Positions 26,244-38,635 are shown, counted from the stretch's first letter. The stretch is DNA of 64,000 bases from Marinobacter sp. 2_MG-2023 (GCF_030546935.1 NZ_JAUOPH010000001.1:1-64000), one strand, 5' to 3'. A program made the numbers and translations. The notes: a model not told the origin generated them from the sequence alone.

Positions 26244-27821
26244 TCACTCCCACTCGATTGTCGCTGGCGGTTTTGAAGACACGTCGTAGGTCACCCGAGA
26301 AACACCGGTGATCTCGTTAATAATGCGGTTCGACACTGTTTCCAGCAGTTCGTACGGCAAGTGCGCCCAGCGCGCGGTCATGAAATCGATAGTTTCCACG
26401 GCACGCAGTGCAATCACCCACTCATAGCGACGAGCGTCGCCCACTACACCAACCGACCGTACCGGCAGAAACACTGCGAAGGCCTGACTGGTCTTGTGGT
26501 ACAGATCGGCACGATGGAGTTCTTCGAGGAAGATAGCATCGGCGCGGCGCAGGATATCGGCGTATTCCTTCTTCACTTCTCCCAGAATACGAACGCCCAA
26601 ACCTGGCCCCGGGAATGGATGGCGATAGACCATATCGTATGGCAAGCCCAGCTCAAGCCCGATTCGGCGAACTTCGTCTTTGAAAAGTTCCCGCAACGGC
26701 TCGACCAGTTTCATTTTCATGGTTTCGGGCAGGCCACCCACGTTGTGGTGCGATTTGATTACATGGGACTTGCCGGTTTTAGAGGCTGCAGACTCGATCA
26801 CATCGGGATAGATGGTGCCCTGGGCCAACCAGTTTACATCTTTAATGCGCGTGGCCTCTTCGTCGAACACGTCAATAAAGGTGTTACCGATAATCTTACG
26901 CTTTTGCTCCGGGTCGCTAACACCCTTCAGGTTGGTCAGGAAACGCTCTTCGGCATCGGCGCGAATGACTTTGACGCCCATGCTGCTACCGAACATGTCC
27001 ATCACCTGGTCGCCTTCGTGCAAGCGAAGCAAACCGTTGTCCACGAATACACAGGTAAGCTGGTCACCAATGGCCTTGTGGAGAAGCGCTGCCGTTACAG
27101 ACGAATCCACACCGCCAGACAAGCCCAGCAACACTTTGTCGGAGCCAACCTGTTCACGGATCTTTTGTACTGCGTCGTCGACAATCTTGGCGGGAGTCCA
27201 TAGCGCTTCACAGCCACAGATGTCTCTCACGAAATGCTCAAGAATCCTTTTACCCTGCAGTGTATGGGTCACTTCCGGATGAAATTGCAGGCCGTAAAGA
27301 TTACGCGACAGGTCCTGCATGGCGGCAACAGGCGCACTCTCAGTTGATGCCAAAAGCTCAAAGCCCTCAGGCATGGCCACAACCTTGTCACCGTGGCTCA
27401 TCCACACATCCAGAAGGGATTCACCTGTGGCTGTCAGGTGATCAGTAATGTCCTGCAGAAGCGGGCCCTTGGCGCGCACTTTGACCTGTGCATAACCGAA
27501 TTCACGCTTTTCGGAGCTGGCTACCCGTCCGCCCAGTTGTTCGGCCATAGTCTGCATGCCATAGCAGATACCCAACACCGGAATACCACGATCAAACAAC
27601 CCTTCAGGCGCACGTGGGCCACCAAGTTCTGTGACCGATTCGGGGCCACCGGCCAGCAGAATGCCTTTGGGGTTGAACGCCTGCAGCTCTTCGTCAGTGA
27701 TATCGAAAGCGCGAACTTCACAATACACACCGATTTCACGTACGCGGCGGGCAATCAACTGAGTGTATTGGGAACCAAAATCCAGAATCAGGATACGGTG
27801 GTCGTGAATGTTATGGGCCAT
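26244..27821 (-). CDS. guaA: GMP synthase (glutamine-hydrolysing)
   Basis: Converts XMP to GMP using glutamine and ATP. The N-terminal class I amidotransferase domain has Cys in GICYGMQ and His/Glu in QFHPEVTHT. The ATP-pyrophosphatase domain follows ([15 protein letters not shown]), and then the dimerisation domain ending [16 protein letters not shown]. At 525 residues it has normal length. It lies downstream of guaB with a 62-base gap holding a strong hairpin. The ribosome site GAGGA precedes the ATG. Confidence 0.97.
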   Translation of the reverse strand: MAHNIHDHRILILDFGSQYTQLIARRVREIGVYCEVRAFDITDEELQAFNPKGILLAGGPESVTELGGPRAPEGLFDRGIPVLGICYGMQTMAEQLGGRVASSEKREFGYAQVKVRAKGPLLQDITDHLTATGESLLDVWMSHGDKVVAMPEGFELLASTESAPVAAMQDLSRNLYGLQFHPEVTHTLQGKRILEHFVRDICGCEALWTPAKIVDDAVQKIREQVGSDKVLLGLSGGVDSSVTAALLHKAIGDQLTCVFVDNGLLRLHEGDQVMDMFGSSMGVKVIRADAEERFLTNLKGVSDPEQKRKIIGNTFIDVFDEEATRIKDVNWLAQGTIYPDVIESAASKTGKSHVIKSHHNVGGLPETMKMKLVEPLRELFKDEVRRIGLELGLPYDMVYRHPFPGPGLGVRILGEVKKEYADILRRADAIFLEELHRADLYHKTSQAFAVFLPVRSVGVVGDARRYEWVIALRAVETIDFMTARWAHLPYELLETVSNRIINEITGVSRVTYDVSSKPPATIEWE

Positions 27822-27844
27822 AGAATCCTCGAAGAAAATAAACT

Positions 27845-27868
27845 GTGCGGCTCCGGTCGGAGCCGCAC
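27845..27868 (-). terminator. Strong hairpin between guaB and guaA
   Basis: GTGCGGCTCC and GGAGCCGCAC form a perfect ten-base stem with a four-base loop. On the minus strand it is followed by AGTTTATTTTC. It could be a partial terminator that reduces guaA relative to guaB, or an RNA-stabilising or processing hairpin. It ends 24 bases before the guaA ATG. Confidence 0.55.
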
Positions 27869-27883
27869 CCAGGCTGTCTGCTC

Positions 27884-29395
<1,512 letters not shown>

Positions 29396-29456
29396 CTATT
29401 GATGGAACTTATCCATTAAAAGGGTGCAGCCGCAAAGTAAAATGCGTAATCGAGCT

Positions 29457-29485
29457 ATTATAAAGAGGTGTCGCAGGTCAGTAAA
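29457..29485 (-). promoter_or_regulatory. Probable guaBA promoter
   Basis: On the minus strand TTTACT is followed after 17 bases by a perfect TATAAT (29457-29462). The transcript would have a leader of about 100 bases before guaB. It lies in the divergent guaB/xseA region. Confidence 0.6.
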
Positions 29486-29583
29486 CTGCACAGTTCACCG
29501 CTACAAACCGCATGCGATTGAAATTCCAGCACTTTACATTCATTATTTTCGGCTATTGCGTATAAGCCGGTCAGGAGTTTTTG

Positions 29584-30960
29584 GTGAACAACCTGTTTCA
29601 GGACACCCGGCCCAGAGCGCTGAGCGTCAGCGAACTTAACCACCAGGCCAGGCACCTTCTGGAATCCAGTTTTATGCAGGTCTGGGTAGAAGGCGAGTTA
29701 TCAGGCTTTTCACGGCCTTCATCCGGCCACTGGTATTTTTCGCTGAAGGACCGTAAGTGCCAGATTCGCTGTGCCATGTTCCGAGGGCTGAACCAGCGTA
29801 TTCGCGATATACCGAAAGAAGGTGACCAGGTTCGTATTCGCGGCAAAGTAACCCTGTACGAAAACCGGGGCGACTTCCAGATTATCGTTGAACATATTGA
29901 GCCCGCAGGCCTTGGCGCCTTGCAGCAGGCCTTCGAGGAGTTAAAGCGCAAACTACAGGCCGAAGGCCTGTTTGAGGCGGGACGAAAAAAAGACGTCCCT
30001 ACACTGCCTGCTCACATTGGCGTTGTAACCTCTCCATCGGGTGCAGCCGTACACGATATTCTTACGGTTCTGGCGCGGCGCTGTCCTGCTATACCGGTTA
30101 CGCTCTACCCGACAAGCGTGCAGGGCAAGCCAGCTACCGCAGAAATTGTTCGGGCTATTGGGCTCGCTCAGGCTCATGGCGTGGCCGATGTATTGATCAT
30201 CGGGCGTGGCGGTGGCTCCCTGGAAGATCTTTGGTGCTTTAACGAAGAAGCTGTGGCACGTGCAATCTCATCCTGCACCATCCCTACCGTGAGTGCCGTT
30301 GGCCATGAGACTGACGTTACTATCGCAGACTTTGTGGCGGACCTTCGGGCACCGACACCCTCCGCCGCCGCGGAAAAAGTATCGCCCGACCAGCGAGATA
30401 TGCTCCGGCAAATCAATGACCGGGAGTTCCGCTTGGCAAATGCCGCCCGCAGAGCACTCCAGCGACTGAACACAAGGCTTGAGCATCTTGCCGCGCGCTT
30501 GCGCGATCCCCGACGGGAACTACTGGAAAAGGCTCAGCGCCTGGATGATCTCGAACTTCGGCTGGGCAAGGCCATGGCACAACGCCTGGACCGCTCACAG
30601 GTGCGCAGAACCCACCTGGCCCAACGACTCGCCATGCAATCTCCCGGCAAACAGCTTGCAACCAGTCGCGAAGCACTGGAACGGTCTGCCTCACAGCTGG
30701 ACAAAGCTCTCCAGCAAATCCTGGCCAGACTCCAGGAACGGCTGGAGTACACGGCAGCAAGCCTGAACCTTGTGAGCCCGCTGGCTACACTGGGACGCGG
30801 CTACGCTATCGTTCGCGATGAGCATGACAACATCGTCCGTAATGCAAGCGATGTCTCTACCGGCGACCGGATCTCCGCGCATCTGGCAAACGGAACTCTC
30901 GAGGCCGAAGTAAAATCTGCAAATACTGATAACCGGCAATCCCAAAACGCCGGGGACTAA
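29584..30960 (+). CDS. xseA: Exodeoxyribonuclease VII large subunit
   Basis: Catalytic subunit of the single-strand exonuclease ExoVII. It has an N-terminal OB domain (SFMQVWVEGELSGFSRPSSGHWYFSLKD), the XseA catalytic region (GVVTSPSGAAVHDI, IIGRGGGSLEDLWCFN, SAVGHETDVTIADFVAD) and a long coiled coil (about 265-390). The GTG at 29584 has AGGAG 6 bases upstream; a TTG one codon earlier is too close. It has 458 residues. The small subunit xseB is not in this window. Confidence 0.95.
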   Translation: MNNLFQDTRPRALSVSELNHQARHLLESSFMQVWVEGELSGFSRPSSGHWYFSLKDRKCQIRCAMFRGLNQRIRDIPKEGDQVRIRGKVTLYENRGDFQIIVEHIEPAGLGALQQAFEELKRKLQAEGLFEAGRKKDVPTLPAHIGVVTSPSGAAVHDILTVLARRCPAIPVTLYPTSVQGKPATAEIVRAIGLAQAHGVADVLIIGRGGGSLEDLWCFNEEAVARAISSCTIPTVSAVGHETDVTIADFVADLRAPTPSAAAEKVSPDQRDMLRQINDREFRLANAARRALQRLNTRLEHLAARLRDPRRELLEKAQRLDDLELRLGKAMAQRLDRSQVRRTHLAQRLAMQSPGKQLATSREALERSASQLDKALQQILARLQERLEYTAASLNLVSPLATLGRGYAIVRDEHDNIVRNASDVSTGDRISAHLANGTLEAEVKSANTDNRQSQNAGD

Positions 30961-31049
30961 GCCAATGGTCTACTGGATCACTGCCTCAAAGTGCCTACAG
31001 TTGGAGCTACTGAAAACAGAATAACAACTGGCACAACGAGGCAGAATGT

Positions 31050-32942
31050 ATGGACTACAACTCTGAGTTCCGGAGATCCATTGATAAACCGGAAGAGTTC
31101 TGGCGTGAGCAAGCAGGTCAAATTGACTGGGCACAGTCACCGGAAACTATCTGGCAAGCTACCGACAACGGACATGGCCAGTGGTTTCCCGACGGCACAC
31201 TCAATACTTCCGATATAGCACTGGACGCCAATGTCCGGGCTGGCCGAGGCGACCAGAAAGCTCTCATATACGACTCCCCCGTTACAGGTGCCAAGCTCAG
31301 CTATACCTACAGTGAACTGACAAATGAGGTCGCCCGCTTTGCTGGTGCCCTGAAAGCTCAGGGAATCAAAAAAGGTGATGTGGTCATCATCTATATGCCG
31401 ATGATTCCGGAAGCGGCTATTGCGATGCTGGGCTGCGCCCGTATAGGCGCCGTCCACTCCGTGGTCTTTGGGGGCTTTGCAGCACATGAGCTTGCGGTAC
31501 GAATTGAAGACGCTCAACCAAAAGCAGTGATTACAGCATCTTGTGGCATCGAAGTAACGAAAGTAATTGAATACAAACCGCTCGTCGATAAAGCCATTGA
31601 GCAAGCCTCACATAAGCCGGATTTCTGCGTTGTTTACCAACGTCCACAGGCGCAGGCCAAGATGCTGGATGGCCGGGATCACGACTGGAGTGATTTGATG
31701 GCAGAGGCTGTGCCGGCAGATCCCGTGCCAGTGAAAGCAACCGACCCGCTTTACGTGCTTTACACCTCCGGCACCACCGGCAAACCCAAAGGGGTTGTGC
31801 GAGATAACGGTGGGCACGCTGTCGCTCTCAAATACAGCATGAAGCTGGTATATGGCGCCAACCCGGGTGACATTTTCTGGGCAGCGTCGGATGTGGGCTG
31901 GGTAGTGGGCCATAGCTATATTGTGTATGCCCCATTGTTCGCAGGCTGCACAACGATACTCTATGAAGGCAAGCCGGTCAGGACACCCGATGCCGGGGCT
32001 TTCTGGCGGGTCGTTCAGGATCACGGTGTTAATCTTCTGTTTACCGCGCCTACGGCCTTCCGTGCCGTGCGCAAAGAAGACCCCGAAGCAGACCAGCTTT
32101 CACGTTACGACATCAGTTCGTTGCGCAGTATCTTCCTTGCCGGTGAACGCCTGGACCCCCCAACCTATGAGTGGCTCAGGGAGCACACTCAGCTCCCGAT
32201 ACTGGATCATTGGTGGCAAACCGAAACCGGCTGGGCGATATGCTGCAACCCGGTAGGAATCGAGACCATGGCAACCAAGCCGGGCTCGGCAACCGTTCCT
32301 TCCCCTGGCTACAACGTGCAGGTTGTGAGCCTTGATGGCAGTCAGATGCCAGCGGGCGAACAGGGTCAGATTGCGGTCAAACTACCACTGCCTCCGGGGT
32401 GCCTGACAACCGTTTGGGGTGATGACCAGCGCTTCCGGAACAGCTATCTCGACCCCATTCCCGGCTTCTACAGTTCAGGGGATGGCGGCTTTATTGACGA
32501 GGATGGCTATGTCTTTGTAATGGGGCGCACCGACGACGTGATTAACGTTGCAGGTCACAGACTTTCAACCGGCGAAATGGAAGAAGTGGTCGCGTCTCAC
32601 CCGGCTATAGCAGAATGCTGCGTGGTAGGCGCGCACGATGACATGAAAGGTCAGATTCCGCTTGGCCTGGTGCTGATCAAAGACGGCGCTACTATCGATC
32701 ATGATGAGCTGGAAGAAGAGCTTGTTGAGATGGTCCGGGACAAAATTGGTGCAATCGCGTGTTTCCGCAGAGCTTTGGTGGTCGATCGGTTACCCAAGAC
32801 CCGTTCCGGCAAAATCCTGCGCCGGGTTATTCGACAGATTGCTGATGGCGAGGAATACGCCGTTCCAAGCACCATCGATGATCCGGCGATCCTGGAGGAG
32901 ATCAGTGAACAGTTCGGTCGAGGCTCTTCCAAAAAAATATAA
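31050..32942 (+). CDS. prpE: Propionyl-CoA synthetase (acetyl-CoA synthetase family)
   Basis: AMP-forming acyl-CoA ligase of 630 residues. The adenylate motif YTSGTTGKPKGVVRDNGGHAVALKYSM has the RDNGGH form of PrpE rather than the typical acetyl-CoA synthetase one. Other motifs are WWQTETGW, YSSGDGG and the C-terminal RTRSGK-type Lys in LPKTRSGKILRR. It activates propionate, and perhaps acetate, to the CoA ester. No methylcitrate cycle genes are adjacent; it is a single gene after xseA. Confidence 0.88.
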   Translation: MDYNSEFRRSIDKPEEFWREQAGQIDWAQSPETIWQATDNGHGQWFPDGTLNTSDIALDANVRAGRGDQKALIYDSPVTGAKLSYTYSELTNEVARFAGALKAQGIKKGDVVIIYMPMIPEAAIAMLGCARIGAVHSVVFGGFAAHELAVRIEDAQPKAVITASCGIEVTKVIEYKPLVDKAIEQASHKPDFCVVYQRPQAQAKMLDGRDHDWSDLMAEAVPADPVPVKATDPLYVLYTSGTTGKPKGVVRDNGGHAVALKYSMKLVYGANPGDIFWAASDVGWVVGHSYIVYAPLFAGCTTILYEGKPVRTPDAGAFWRVVQDHGVNLLFTAPTAFRAVRKEDPEADQLSRYDISSLRSIFLAGERLDPPTYEWLREHTQLPILDHWWQTETGWAICCNPVGIETMATKPGSATVPSPGYNVQVVSLDGSQMPAGEQGQIAVKLPLPPGCLTTVWGDDQRFRNSYLDPIPGFYSSGDGGFIDEDGYVFVMGRTDDVINVAGHRLSTGEMEEVVASHPAIAECCVVGAHDDMKGQIPLGLVLIKDGATIDHDELEEELVEMVRDKIGAIACFRRALVVDRLPKTRSGKILRRVIRQIADGEEYAVPSTIDDPAILEEISEQFGRGSSKKI

Positions 32943-32981
32943 AGCATTGTTTTAAAAGGACTTAAAAGCGAATAAAAAACA

Positions 32982-33009
32982 TTGACGACCCCCAAACTCG
33001 GTCTATACT
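32982..33009 (+). promoter_or_regulatory. Sigma-70 promoter of the cold shock gene
   Basis: TTGACG and TATACT are 16 bases apart. The expected start near 33016 gives a leader of about 60 bases before the ATG at 33075, in line with the structured leaders of cold shock mRNAs. Confidence 0.68.
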
Positions 33010-33074
33010 GAAATTGCTGTGGAAAATCTTCAGTGCCCCGTGGGGGGGAAATCTCAGAAATACAGGAAAGATCA

Positions 33075-33284
33075 ATGTCCGATACAAAGACAGGCACAGT
33101 AAAGTGGTTTAATGAATCAAAGGGCTTCGGCTTCATAGCTCAGGATGGCGGTAGTGACGTCTTCGTACACTACAGTGCTATTACCTCGAGCGGTTTCCGC
33201 ACCCTGACAGAAGGTCAGCAGGTGCAGTTCACCGTCACACAGGGCCCCAAAGGCCCCCAGGCGGAGAACGTAACCCCAATTTGA
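33075..33284 (+). CDS. Cold shock protein, CspA family
   Basis: Single cold-shock domain of 69 residues that binds single-stranded RNA/DNA as a chaperone. RNP1 is KGFGFI and RNP2 is VFVHYSAI (Tyr in place of the usual Phe). I start at [12 protein letters not shown] because AGGAAAG lies just upstream. The frame extends 14 codons earlier, but that part is leader RNA. It has its own promoter and a strong shared terminator. Confidence 0.95.
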   Translation: MSDTKTGTVKWFNESKGFGFIAQDGGSDVFVHYSAITSSGFRTLTEGQQVQFTVTQGPKGPQAENVTPI

Positions 33285-33322
33285 GGCTACACCGTTCGCC
33301 CTCTGCCCCTCACGGGCATGAG

Positions 33323-33353
33323 AAAAAACGCCGGCATTTTTGCCGGCGTTTTT
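33323..33353. terminator. Bidirectional terminator between the cold shock gene and leuA
   Basis: CGCCGGCA and TGCCGGCG pair around TTTT, with a run of six A before and five T after. It would stop transcripts from the cold shock gene on the plus strand and from leuA on the minus strand. Confidence 0.88.
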
Positions 33354-33362
33354 ATATTCATA

Positions 33363-35069
33363 TCAAGCGCTTATAGCACGCTCTTTTATATTTTCCTGAA
33401 TGGGCTTTATCTCTCCCACCTGCCCTGAAACCTGAGCGACGGCGGAAAACAGCGCCTGCAGAGTTGCGGAAGTGGTATCCTCGGCCAGCGCAGCAGCACT
33501 GCAATGCTTTCCGTCTGCAGTCAGGCGTATACAAGCCAGAGCATTGGCACCTGTGCCTTCTCCAAGGGCAAATTCGTCATACGCTTCTACCGCTATTTTA
33601 AACCCGAAACGGTTCTCGAGCGCAGAAGAAACCGCCTCCACCGCACCGAGACCGCGACCTTCAAGGCGCACAGGAGCCGACTCAAAACCGAACGTAACTT
33701 CAGCACGCACGCCTTGGTCATCCCGGTGCAAATCATAGGCACGCAGCGCCCATTCGTCATGGACCTTCAAATAGCGTCGTTCGAACAGGCTGTGAATGGA
33801 CATTGAGTCAATTTCGCCGCCGTTGGTTTCTGCAGCCTTCTGAACCTCCTTACTGAACTCGATTTGCAACCAGCGTGGCAAGCTGATGTTGTAATCCCGT
33901 TCAAGGACATAAGCGACACCGCCCTTGCCCGACTGGCTGTTAATGCGAACAACTTCCTCATATCGGCGGCCCAGATCGAACGGATCGATTGGCAGATAAG
34001 CCACATTCCAGGTGTCTCCGTCTTTTCTTAGCGCCAGACACTTGCGAATCGCGTCCTGGTGACTTCCGGAGAATGCAGTAAAGACCAGTTCGCCAGCGTA
34101 GGGGTGGCGTGGATGAGTCGAGATTTCAGTGCAAGCCTCAACAACCTCAGTAATCTCCGACATACCGGACAAATCCAGCTCAGGATCAATACCCTGGGAA
34201 TACAGGTTCATGGCCATGGTCACCAGGTCCATATTACCTGTACGCTCTCCGTTGCCCATTAACGTTCCTTCAACACGGTCTGCACCGGCCATAACAGCAA
34301 GCTCTGCAGCAGCAACACCGCACCCTCTGTCGTTGTGGGTGTGCACACTGATGCTGACGTGCTCGCGACGAAGAATTTTGTCACAAACCCACTCGATCTG
34401 ATCGGCGAACACGTTTGGGGTAGCCATTTCTACAGTGGCAGGCAAGTTAATGATAACCGGCTGCCCCTCGTCCGGGCGCCATACCTCTGTCACCGCATCG
34501 ATAACTTCAACAGCAAAGTCCAGCTCGGTTCCGGTAAAGCTCTCCGGGGAATACTGAAACGTCCATTCGGTGTCCGGATAGCGCGCCGCAAAATCCTTGA
34601 CTACCTGAGCGCCGCGAACAGCGATATCACAGATGCCCCGACGATCCAGCCCGAACACCTGCTCCCGCTGAACAGTCGACGTAGAATTGTAGACGTGAAC
34701 AATCGCGCTACGAGCACCGCGCAACGCCTCGTATGTACGTTCGATCAACTCTGGCCGGGCCTGGGTCAGCGCCTGAATTTTCACATCGTCGGGTATACGA
34801 TTTTCTTCAATCAACTTACGACAGAAATCAAAATCCGGCTGGCTAGCCGCAGGAAATCCGATTTCGATTTCCTTGAAACCCAGCTTTACGAGCAAATCGA
34901 ACATACGCTGTTTTTGCGCCACATTCATGGGCTTTACCAGAGCCTGGTTGCCATCGCGGAGATCCACAGCACACCAGGTCGGTGCCTTTTCGATAACCTT
35001 ATCGGGCCAGCGCCGATCTTTTTTTGCTATCGGCCGGAAGGCTGGGTATTTGCGATGATCAAAAGCCAT
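33363..35069 (-). CDS. leuA: 2-isopropylmalate synthase, long form
   Basis: First committed step of leucine synthesis: acetyl-CoA plus 2-oxoisovalerate. The HMGL-like barrel has AVDLRDGNQALVKPM near residue 35 and the metal-binding His pair in SVHTHNDRGCGVA. A C-terminal regulatory LeuA domain spans about 430-568. At 568 residues it belongs to the LeuA type without large terminal extensions that is found in pseudomonads. It is divergent from the Lrp-type gene, which could regulate it, though this is only context. Confidence 0.95.
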   Translation of the reverse strand: MAFDHRKYPAFRPIAKKDRRWPDKVIEKAPTWCAVDLRDGNQALVKPMNVAQKQRMFDLLVKLGFKEIEIGFPAASQPDFDFCRKLIEENRIPDDVKIQALTQARPELIERTYEALRGARSAIVHVYNSTSTVQREQVFGLDRRGICDIAVRGAQVVKDFAARYPDTEWTFQYSPESFTGTELDFAVEVIDAVTEVWRPDEGQPVIINLPATVEMATPNVFADQIEWVCDKILRREHVSISVHTHNDRGCGVAAAELAVMAGADRVEGTLMGNGERTGNMDLVTMAMNLYSQGIDPELDLSGMSEITEVVEACTEISTHPRHPYAGELVFTAFSGSHQDAIRKCLALRKDGDTWNVAYLPIDPFDLGRRYEEVVRINSQSGKGGVAYVLERDYNISLPRWLQIEFSKEVQKAAETNGGEIDSMSIHSLFERRYLKVHDEWALRAYDLHRDDQGVRAEVTFGFESAPVRLEGRGLGAVEAVSSALENRFGFKIAVEAYDEFALGEGTGANALACIRLTADGKHCSAAALAEDTTSATLQALFSAVAQVSGQVGEIKPIQENIKERAISA

Positions 35070-35214
35070 ATCCTGGTACTCCGTTACGTTTCTCGGGTTT
35101 GCATCAATATGACTTAGCTTAACCTGTTCCTCGGGGCATTTGGTTGCTAAATTGAGGCCGAAAACGTACTTTTAGGGCTATATATTCCAACAATCTCTTC
35201 AATGCGGCCATTTT

Positions 35215-35712
35215 ATGTCTCTAAAGCCCGAAATACTTGTTCAAATTGATAAAACCGACCGGCGTATTCTGGCCCAGATCCAGAAAGACGCTTCCCTCAC
35301 CAACCAGCAGCTTGCAGAAAAAGTGGGGCTATCTCCTTCTCCGTGCCTGCGGCGGGTTCGGGCGCTTGAGGACGCAGGGATCATAGTGCGCACGGTAACG
35401 ATTCTTGATCATAAAAAACTGGGGCTCTCCCTGACCGCCATTATCCTGATCGGAATGGACAGGCACACGCCTGAACGTTTCGCAGCCTTTGAAGAACAGG
35501 TCGGCGAATACCCTGAGGTTCTGGAGTGCTATCTGGTTACCGGGCACGATGCAGATTACATGTTGAAAGTGGTGGTGCCAGATATGGATCATTACCATCA
35601 TTTTCTGCTCAACCGGATTACCCGGATCCAAGGCGTCAGCGGTGTTCACTCAAGCTTCGTACTAAAGCGTGTTATCGACAGCACCGCCCTGCCTCTTGGG
35701 TATCTGTCCTGA
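35215..35712 (+). CDS. Lrp/AsnC-family transcriptional regulator
   Basis: Feast-famine regulator of 165 residues. The N-terminal helix-turn-helix (LTNQQLAEKVGLSPSPCLRRVRALEDAGII) is followed by a RAM ligand-binding domain (about 75-155, VLECYLVTGHDADYMLKVVVPD). The family responds to amino acids. Its position divergent from leuA suggests a role in branched-chain amino acid control, but no binding site was identified. The start has only a weak ribosome site. Confidence 0.9.
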   Translation: MSLKPEILVQIDKTDRRILAQIQKDASLTNQQLAEKVGLSPSPCLRRVRALEDAGIIVRTVTILDHKKLGLSLTAIILIGMDRHTPERFAAFEEQVGEYPEVLECYLVTGHDADYMLKVVVPDMDHYHHFLLNRITRIQGVSGVHSSFVLKRVIDSTALPLGYLS

Positions 35713-35832
35713 AGCCGAATACGCTTGCCCGATAACCACACTTGCCATCTGTACGTTATGCCGTCGGCTCCGTACAATAACCAACACTTTGCGAAACACC
35801 CTTCTATGAAACACCAATGAACGGAAACCACG

Positions 35833-37560
35833 ATGCGAGCAAGCCGTTACCTGATTGCAACCCAGAAAGAGACACCTTCTGACGCTGAGGTTATCAGCCA
35901 CCAGTTGATGCTGCGCGCCGGCATGATCCGAAAACTGGCGGCAGGCCTTTATACCTGGCTGCCCATGGGCCTGAGAACCCTGCGCAAGGTTGAGCGGATT
36001 GTACGGGAAGAAATGGACAAGAGCGGCGCGCAGGAAGTGCTCATGCCTGCAGTTCAGCCTGCGGAACTGTGGCAGGAGTCCGGTCGTTGGGAGCAATACG
36101 GTGGCGAACTGCTGCGAATGAACGACCGCCATGGCCGTGAATTCTGCTTCGGACCCACCCACGAGGAAGTTATTACCGATCTGATCCGCAATGAGCTGAA
36201 AAGCTACAAGGAGCTGCCCGCTAACTTCTATCAGATCCAAACCAAGTTCCGCGACGAACGCCGCCCCCGTTTCGGGGTTATGCGCGCCCGGGAGTTCATC
36301 ATGAAGGATGCATACTCCTTCCACGTTAGCGCAGAATCCCTGGATGAAACCTACCAGGTTATGCACCGCACCTACTGCGCCATTTTCGACCGCCTGGGCC
36401 TGGACTACCGTCCGGTTCAGGCAGACTCAGGCGCCATTGGTGGCAGCGCATCCCATGAGTTTCACGTTCTCGCCTCGTCGGGTGAAGACGACATAGTGTT
36501 CAGCACAGAGAGCGATTACGCTGCCAACATCGAAAAGGCCGAAGCGGTTGCCCCATCCGGCGAACGTGCTGCACCGACAGAAGAGCTTCAGGAAGTAGCA
36601 ACCCCGGATCAGCGTACCATTGAGGCTATCTCACAATTTCTCAGTATTGACGCTGCCCGAACGGTAAAAACGATATTGGTTAAAGCCGAATCAGACGGCG
36701 AAGGCGATGCGGGCCTTATCGCCTTGATACTGCGCGGCGATCACACACTGAACGAAATCAAGGCGGAGAACCTGGAAGGAGTGGCAGAGCCTCTAACCAT
36801 GGCAACCGACCAAGAGATCGAAGCGGCCGTTGGTTGCAAACCGGGCTCTATTGGCCCGATAAACCTGCAAGTGCCGGTTATCGTGGATCGCAGTGCAGCT
36901 CACGTGGCGGATTTCGTTTGCGGCGCCAACAAGGAAGGCTACCACCTGACTGGCGTTAACTGGGAGCGGGATATGCCACTTGGCCGGGTTGAAGACCTCC
37001 GCAACGTTGTAGAAGGCGACGCCAGCCCCGATGGCAAAGGCACACTAGAGATACGCAGAGGCATTGAAGTTGGCCATATTTTCAAACTGGGCAACAAATA
37101 CAGCACCGCTATGAACGCCACGGTACTTGATGAAAATGGAAAAACCGTGATTATGGACATGGGCTGCTACGGTATTGGCGTTTCCCGCATTGTTGCCGCA
37201 TCAATCGAACAGAACCACGATGACAAAGGCATTATCTGGCCCGATGCGATTGCTCCGTTCCAGGTGGCCATTGTTACGCTCAACGCCCATAAAACACCTG
37301 CTGTGGCCGAAGCCGGTGAGAAACTTTACGAGCAGCTAACGCAGGCAGGCTATGACGTGCTGCTGGACGACCGCAAGGAACGCCCCGGTGTAAAGTTCGC
37401 AGACATGGAGTTGATCGGCATCCCTCACCGTTTCGTGATTTCCGATCGCGGGCTTACCGCTGGCACTCTCGAGTACAAAGGGCGCAGAGACGCGGACAAG
37501 CAGGACATCGCAATCGAGGACGCACTCCCGCTCCTCACCAAGGCATCGCCTGTCAAATAA
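35833..37560 (+). CDS. proS: Prolyl-tRNA synthetase, bacterial type
   Basis: Class II synthetase of 575 residues that charges tRNA-Pro. Motif 1 and 2 regions ([44 protein letters not shown]) are followed by the editing (INS) domain (about 225-400, [10 protein letters not shown]). Motif 3 ([13 protein letters not shown]) and the anticodon-binding domain ([22 protein letters not shown]) complete it. It is monocistronic and converges with murB. Confidence 0.97.
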   Translation: MRASRYLIATQKETPSDAEVISHQLMLRAGMIRKLAAGLYTWLPMGLRTLRKVERIVREEMDKSGAQEVLMPAVQPAELWQESGRWEQYGGELLRMNDRHGREFCFGPTHEEVITDLIRNELKSYKELPANFYQIQTKFRDERRPRFGVMRAREFIMKDAYSFHVSAESLDETYQVMHRTYCAIFDRLGLDYRPVQADSGAIGGSASHEFHVLASSGEDDIVFSTESDYAANIEKAEAVAPSGERAAPTEELQEVATPDQRTIEAISQFLSIDAARTVKTILVKAESDGEGDAGLIALILRGDHTLNEIKAENLEGVAEPLTMATDQEIEAAVGCKPGSIGPINLQVPVIVDRSAAHVADFVCGANKEGYHLTGVNWERDMPLGRVEDLRNVVEGDASPDGKGTLEIRRGIEVGHIFKLGNKYSTAMNATVLDENGKTVIMDMGCYGIGVSRIVAASIEQNHDDKGIIWPDAIAPFQVAIVTLNAHKTPAVAEAGEKLYEQLTQAGYDVLLDDRKERPGVKFADMELIGIPHRFVISDRGLTAGTLEYKGRRDADKQDIAIEDALPLLTKASPVK

Positions 37561-37606
37561 CCCCTGGTTCCGCCTGGCGGGCGGCTGCGTGTTCAGGTAT
37601 GGACAT

Positions 37607-38635
37607 TCAGCCGCCTACGATGCCCGGCTCCATTTCCAGATCTACACCAAAACGTTTCTTTACCGACTGGCGAATATCTGATGCCAGCTCAAGCACATCC
37701 TGACCCGACCCACCCGAATGGTTGATTAACACCAACGCCTGACGGTTGTGAACACCAACGCGGGCATTACGGTAACCTTTCCATCCACTCTGATCTATCA
37801 ACCAGGCTGCTGCCAGCTTGACTGTCTCTTTCTGGGGGTAGCCGACGACACCAGGGTGACCGGCCTGCAACCGGCTGAACTGCTCGCAAGAGACCACGGG
37901 GTTTTTGAAAAAGCTGCCAACGTTCGGAATAATATCCGGATCCGGCAGCTTGCGACGACGGACAGCCATCACGGCCTCGGCAACTGTCAGCGCATCCAGC
38001 CCCTGAGAAAGCGTGTTCCCCAGATATTCTTGAAGGTCTTTATAGCCAAGCTGTAAAGGTTTCTCGCGAGACAGACGAAGCCGGATCTCGGTAATGATGT
38101 AACGACCAGGCGAGCGCTTGAACAGGCTGTCACGGTAAGCAAAACCGCACTGCGCGTTATCGAGGCAAACAACTTCAGCGGATTTGCGGTCCAGTGCCGT
38201 CACTGAAACCAGCGTGTCACATAGCTCGACACCATAAGCACCTATATTCTGAACCGGCGCTGCGCCAGCAGTACCCGGTATCAAAGCGAGGTTTTCAATA
38301 CCCCTGTACCCTGCACCCGCGGCATACAACACCGCTTCATGCCAGCTCTCACCGGCACCCAAAACAAGGGTTGCCCCGGTGTCGTCAACCTGTTCCCAAC
38401 GACGCGCAGCTATCTGCATACGGATAACGAGGCCACTAAAGTCACCCCCAAAAACAAGGTTGCTTCCACCACCAAGCACCAGGGTTTCGAGCTCGTTCTT
38501 TTCCGCCCACGCCAGTGCCCGCCGTAAATCATCCAGGCTCACAACATCCATGTAATATCGTGCTGTTGCGGATACGCGCAGAGTATTGAGCTTTGTAAGC
38601 CCGACATTTTCCTGCAACTCCGCATGCTGGTTCAC
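37607..38635 (-). CDS. murB: UDP-N-acetylenolpyruvoylglucosamine reductase
   Basis: FAD enzyme that makes UDP-MurNAc, a cytosolic step of peptidoglycan synthesis. It has the FAD-binding GGGSNLVFG, IPGTAGAAPVQNIGAYG and the catalytic Ser in NVGSFFKNPVV. At 342 residues it is a type I MurB. Its start overlaps the phosphatase gene stop by 4 bases, so murB is the last gene of the exbB-exbD-msbA-lpxK-trm112-kdsB-ptp-murB operon. Confidence 0.96.
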   Translation of the reverse strand: MNQHAELQENVGLTKLNTLRVSATARYYMDVVSLDDLRRALAWAEKNELETLVLGGGSNLVFGGDFSGLVIRMQIAARRWEQVDDTGATLVLGAGESWHEAVLYAAGAGYRGIENLALIPGTAGAAPVQNIGAYGVELCDTLVSVTALDRKSAEVVCLDNAQCGFAYRDSLFKRSPGRYIITEIRLRLSREKPLQLGYKDLQEYLGNTLSQGLDALTVAEAVMAVRRRKLPDPDIIPNVGSFFKNPVVSCEQFSRLQAGHPGVVGYPQKETVKLAAAWLIDQSGWKGYRNARVGVHNRQALVLINHSGGSGQDVLELASDIRQSVKKRFGVDLEMEPGIVGG

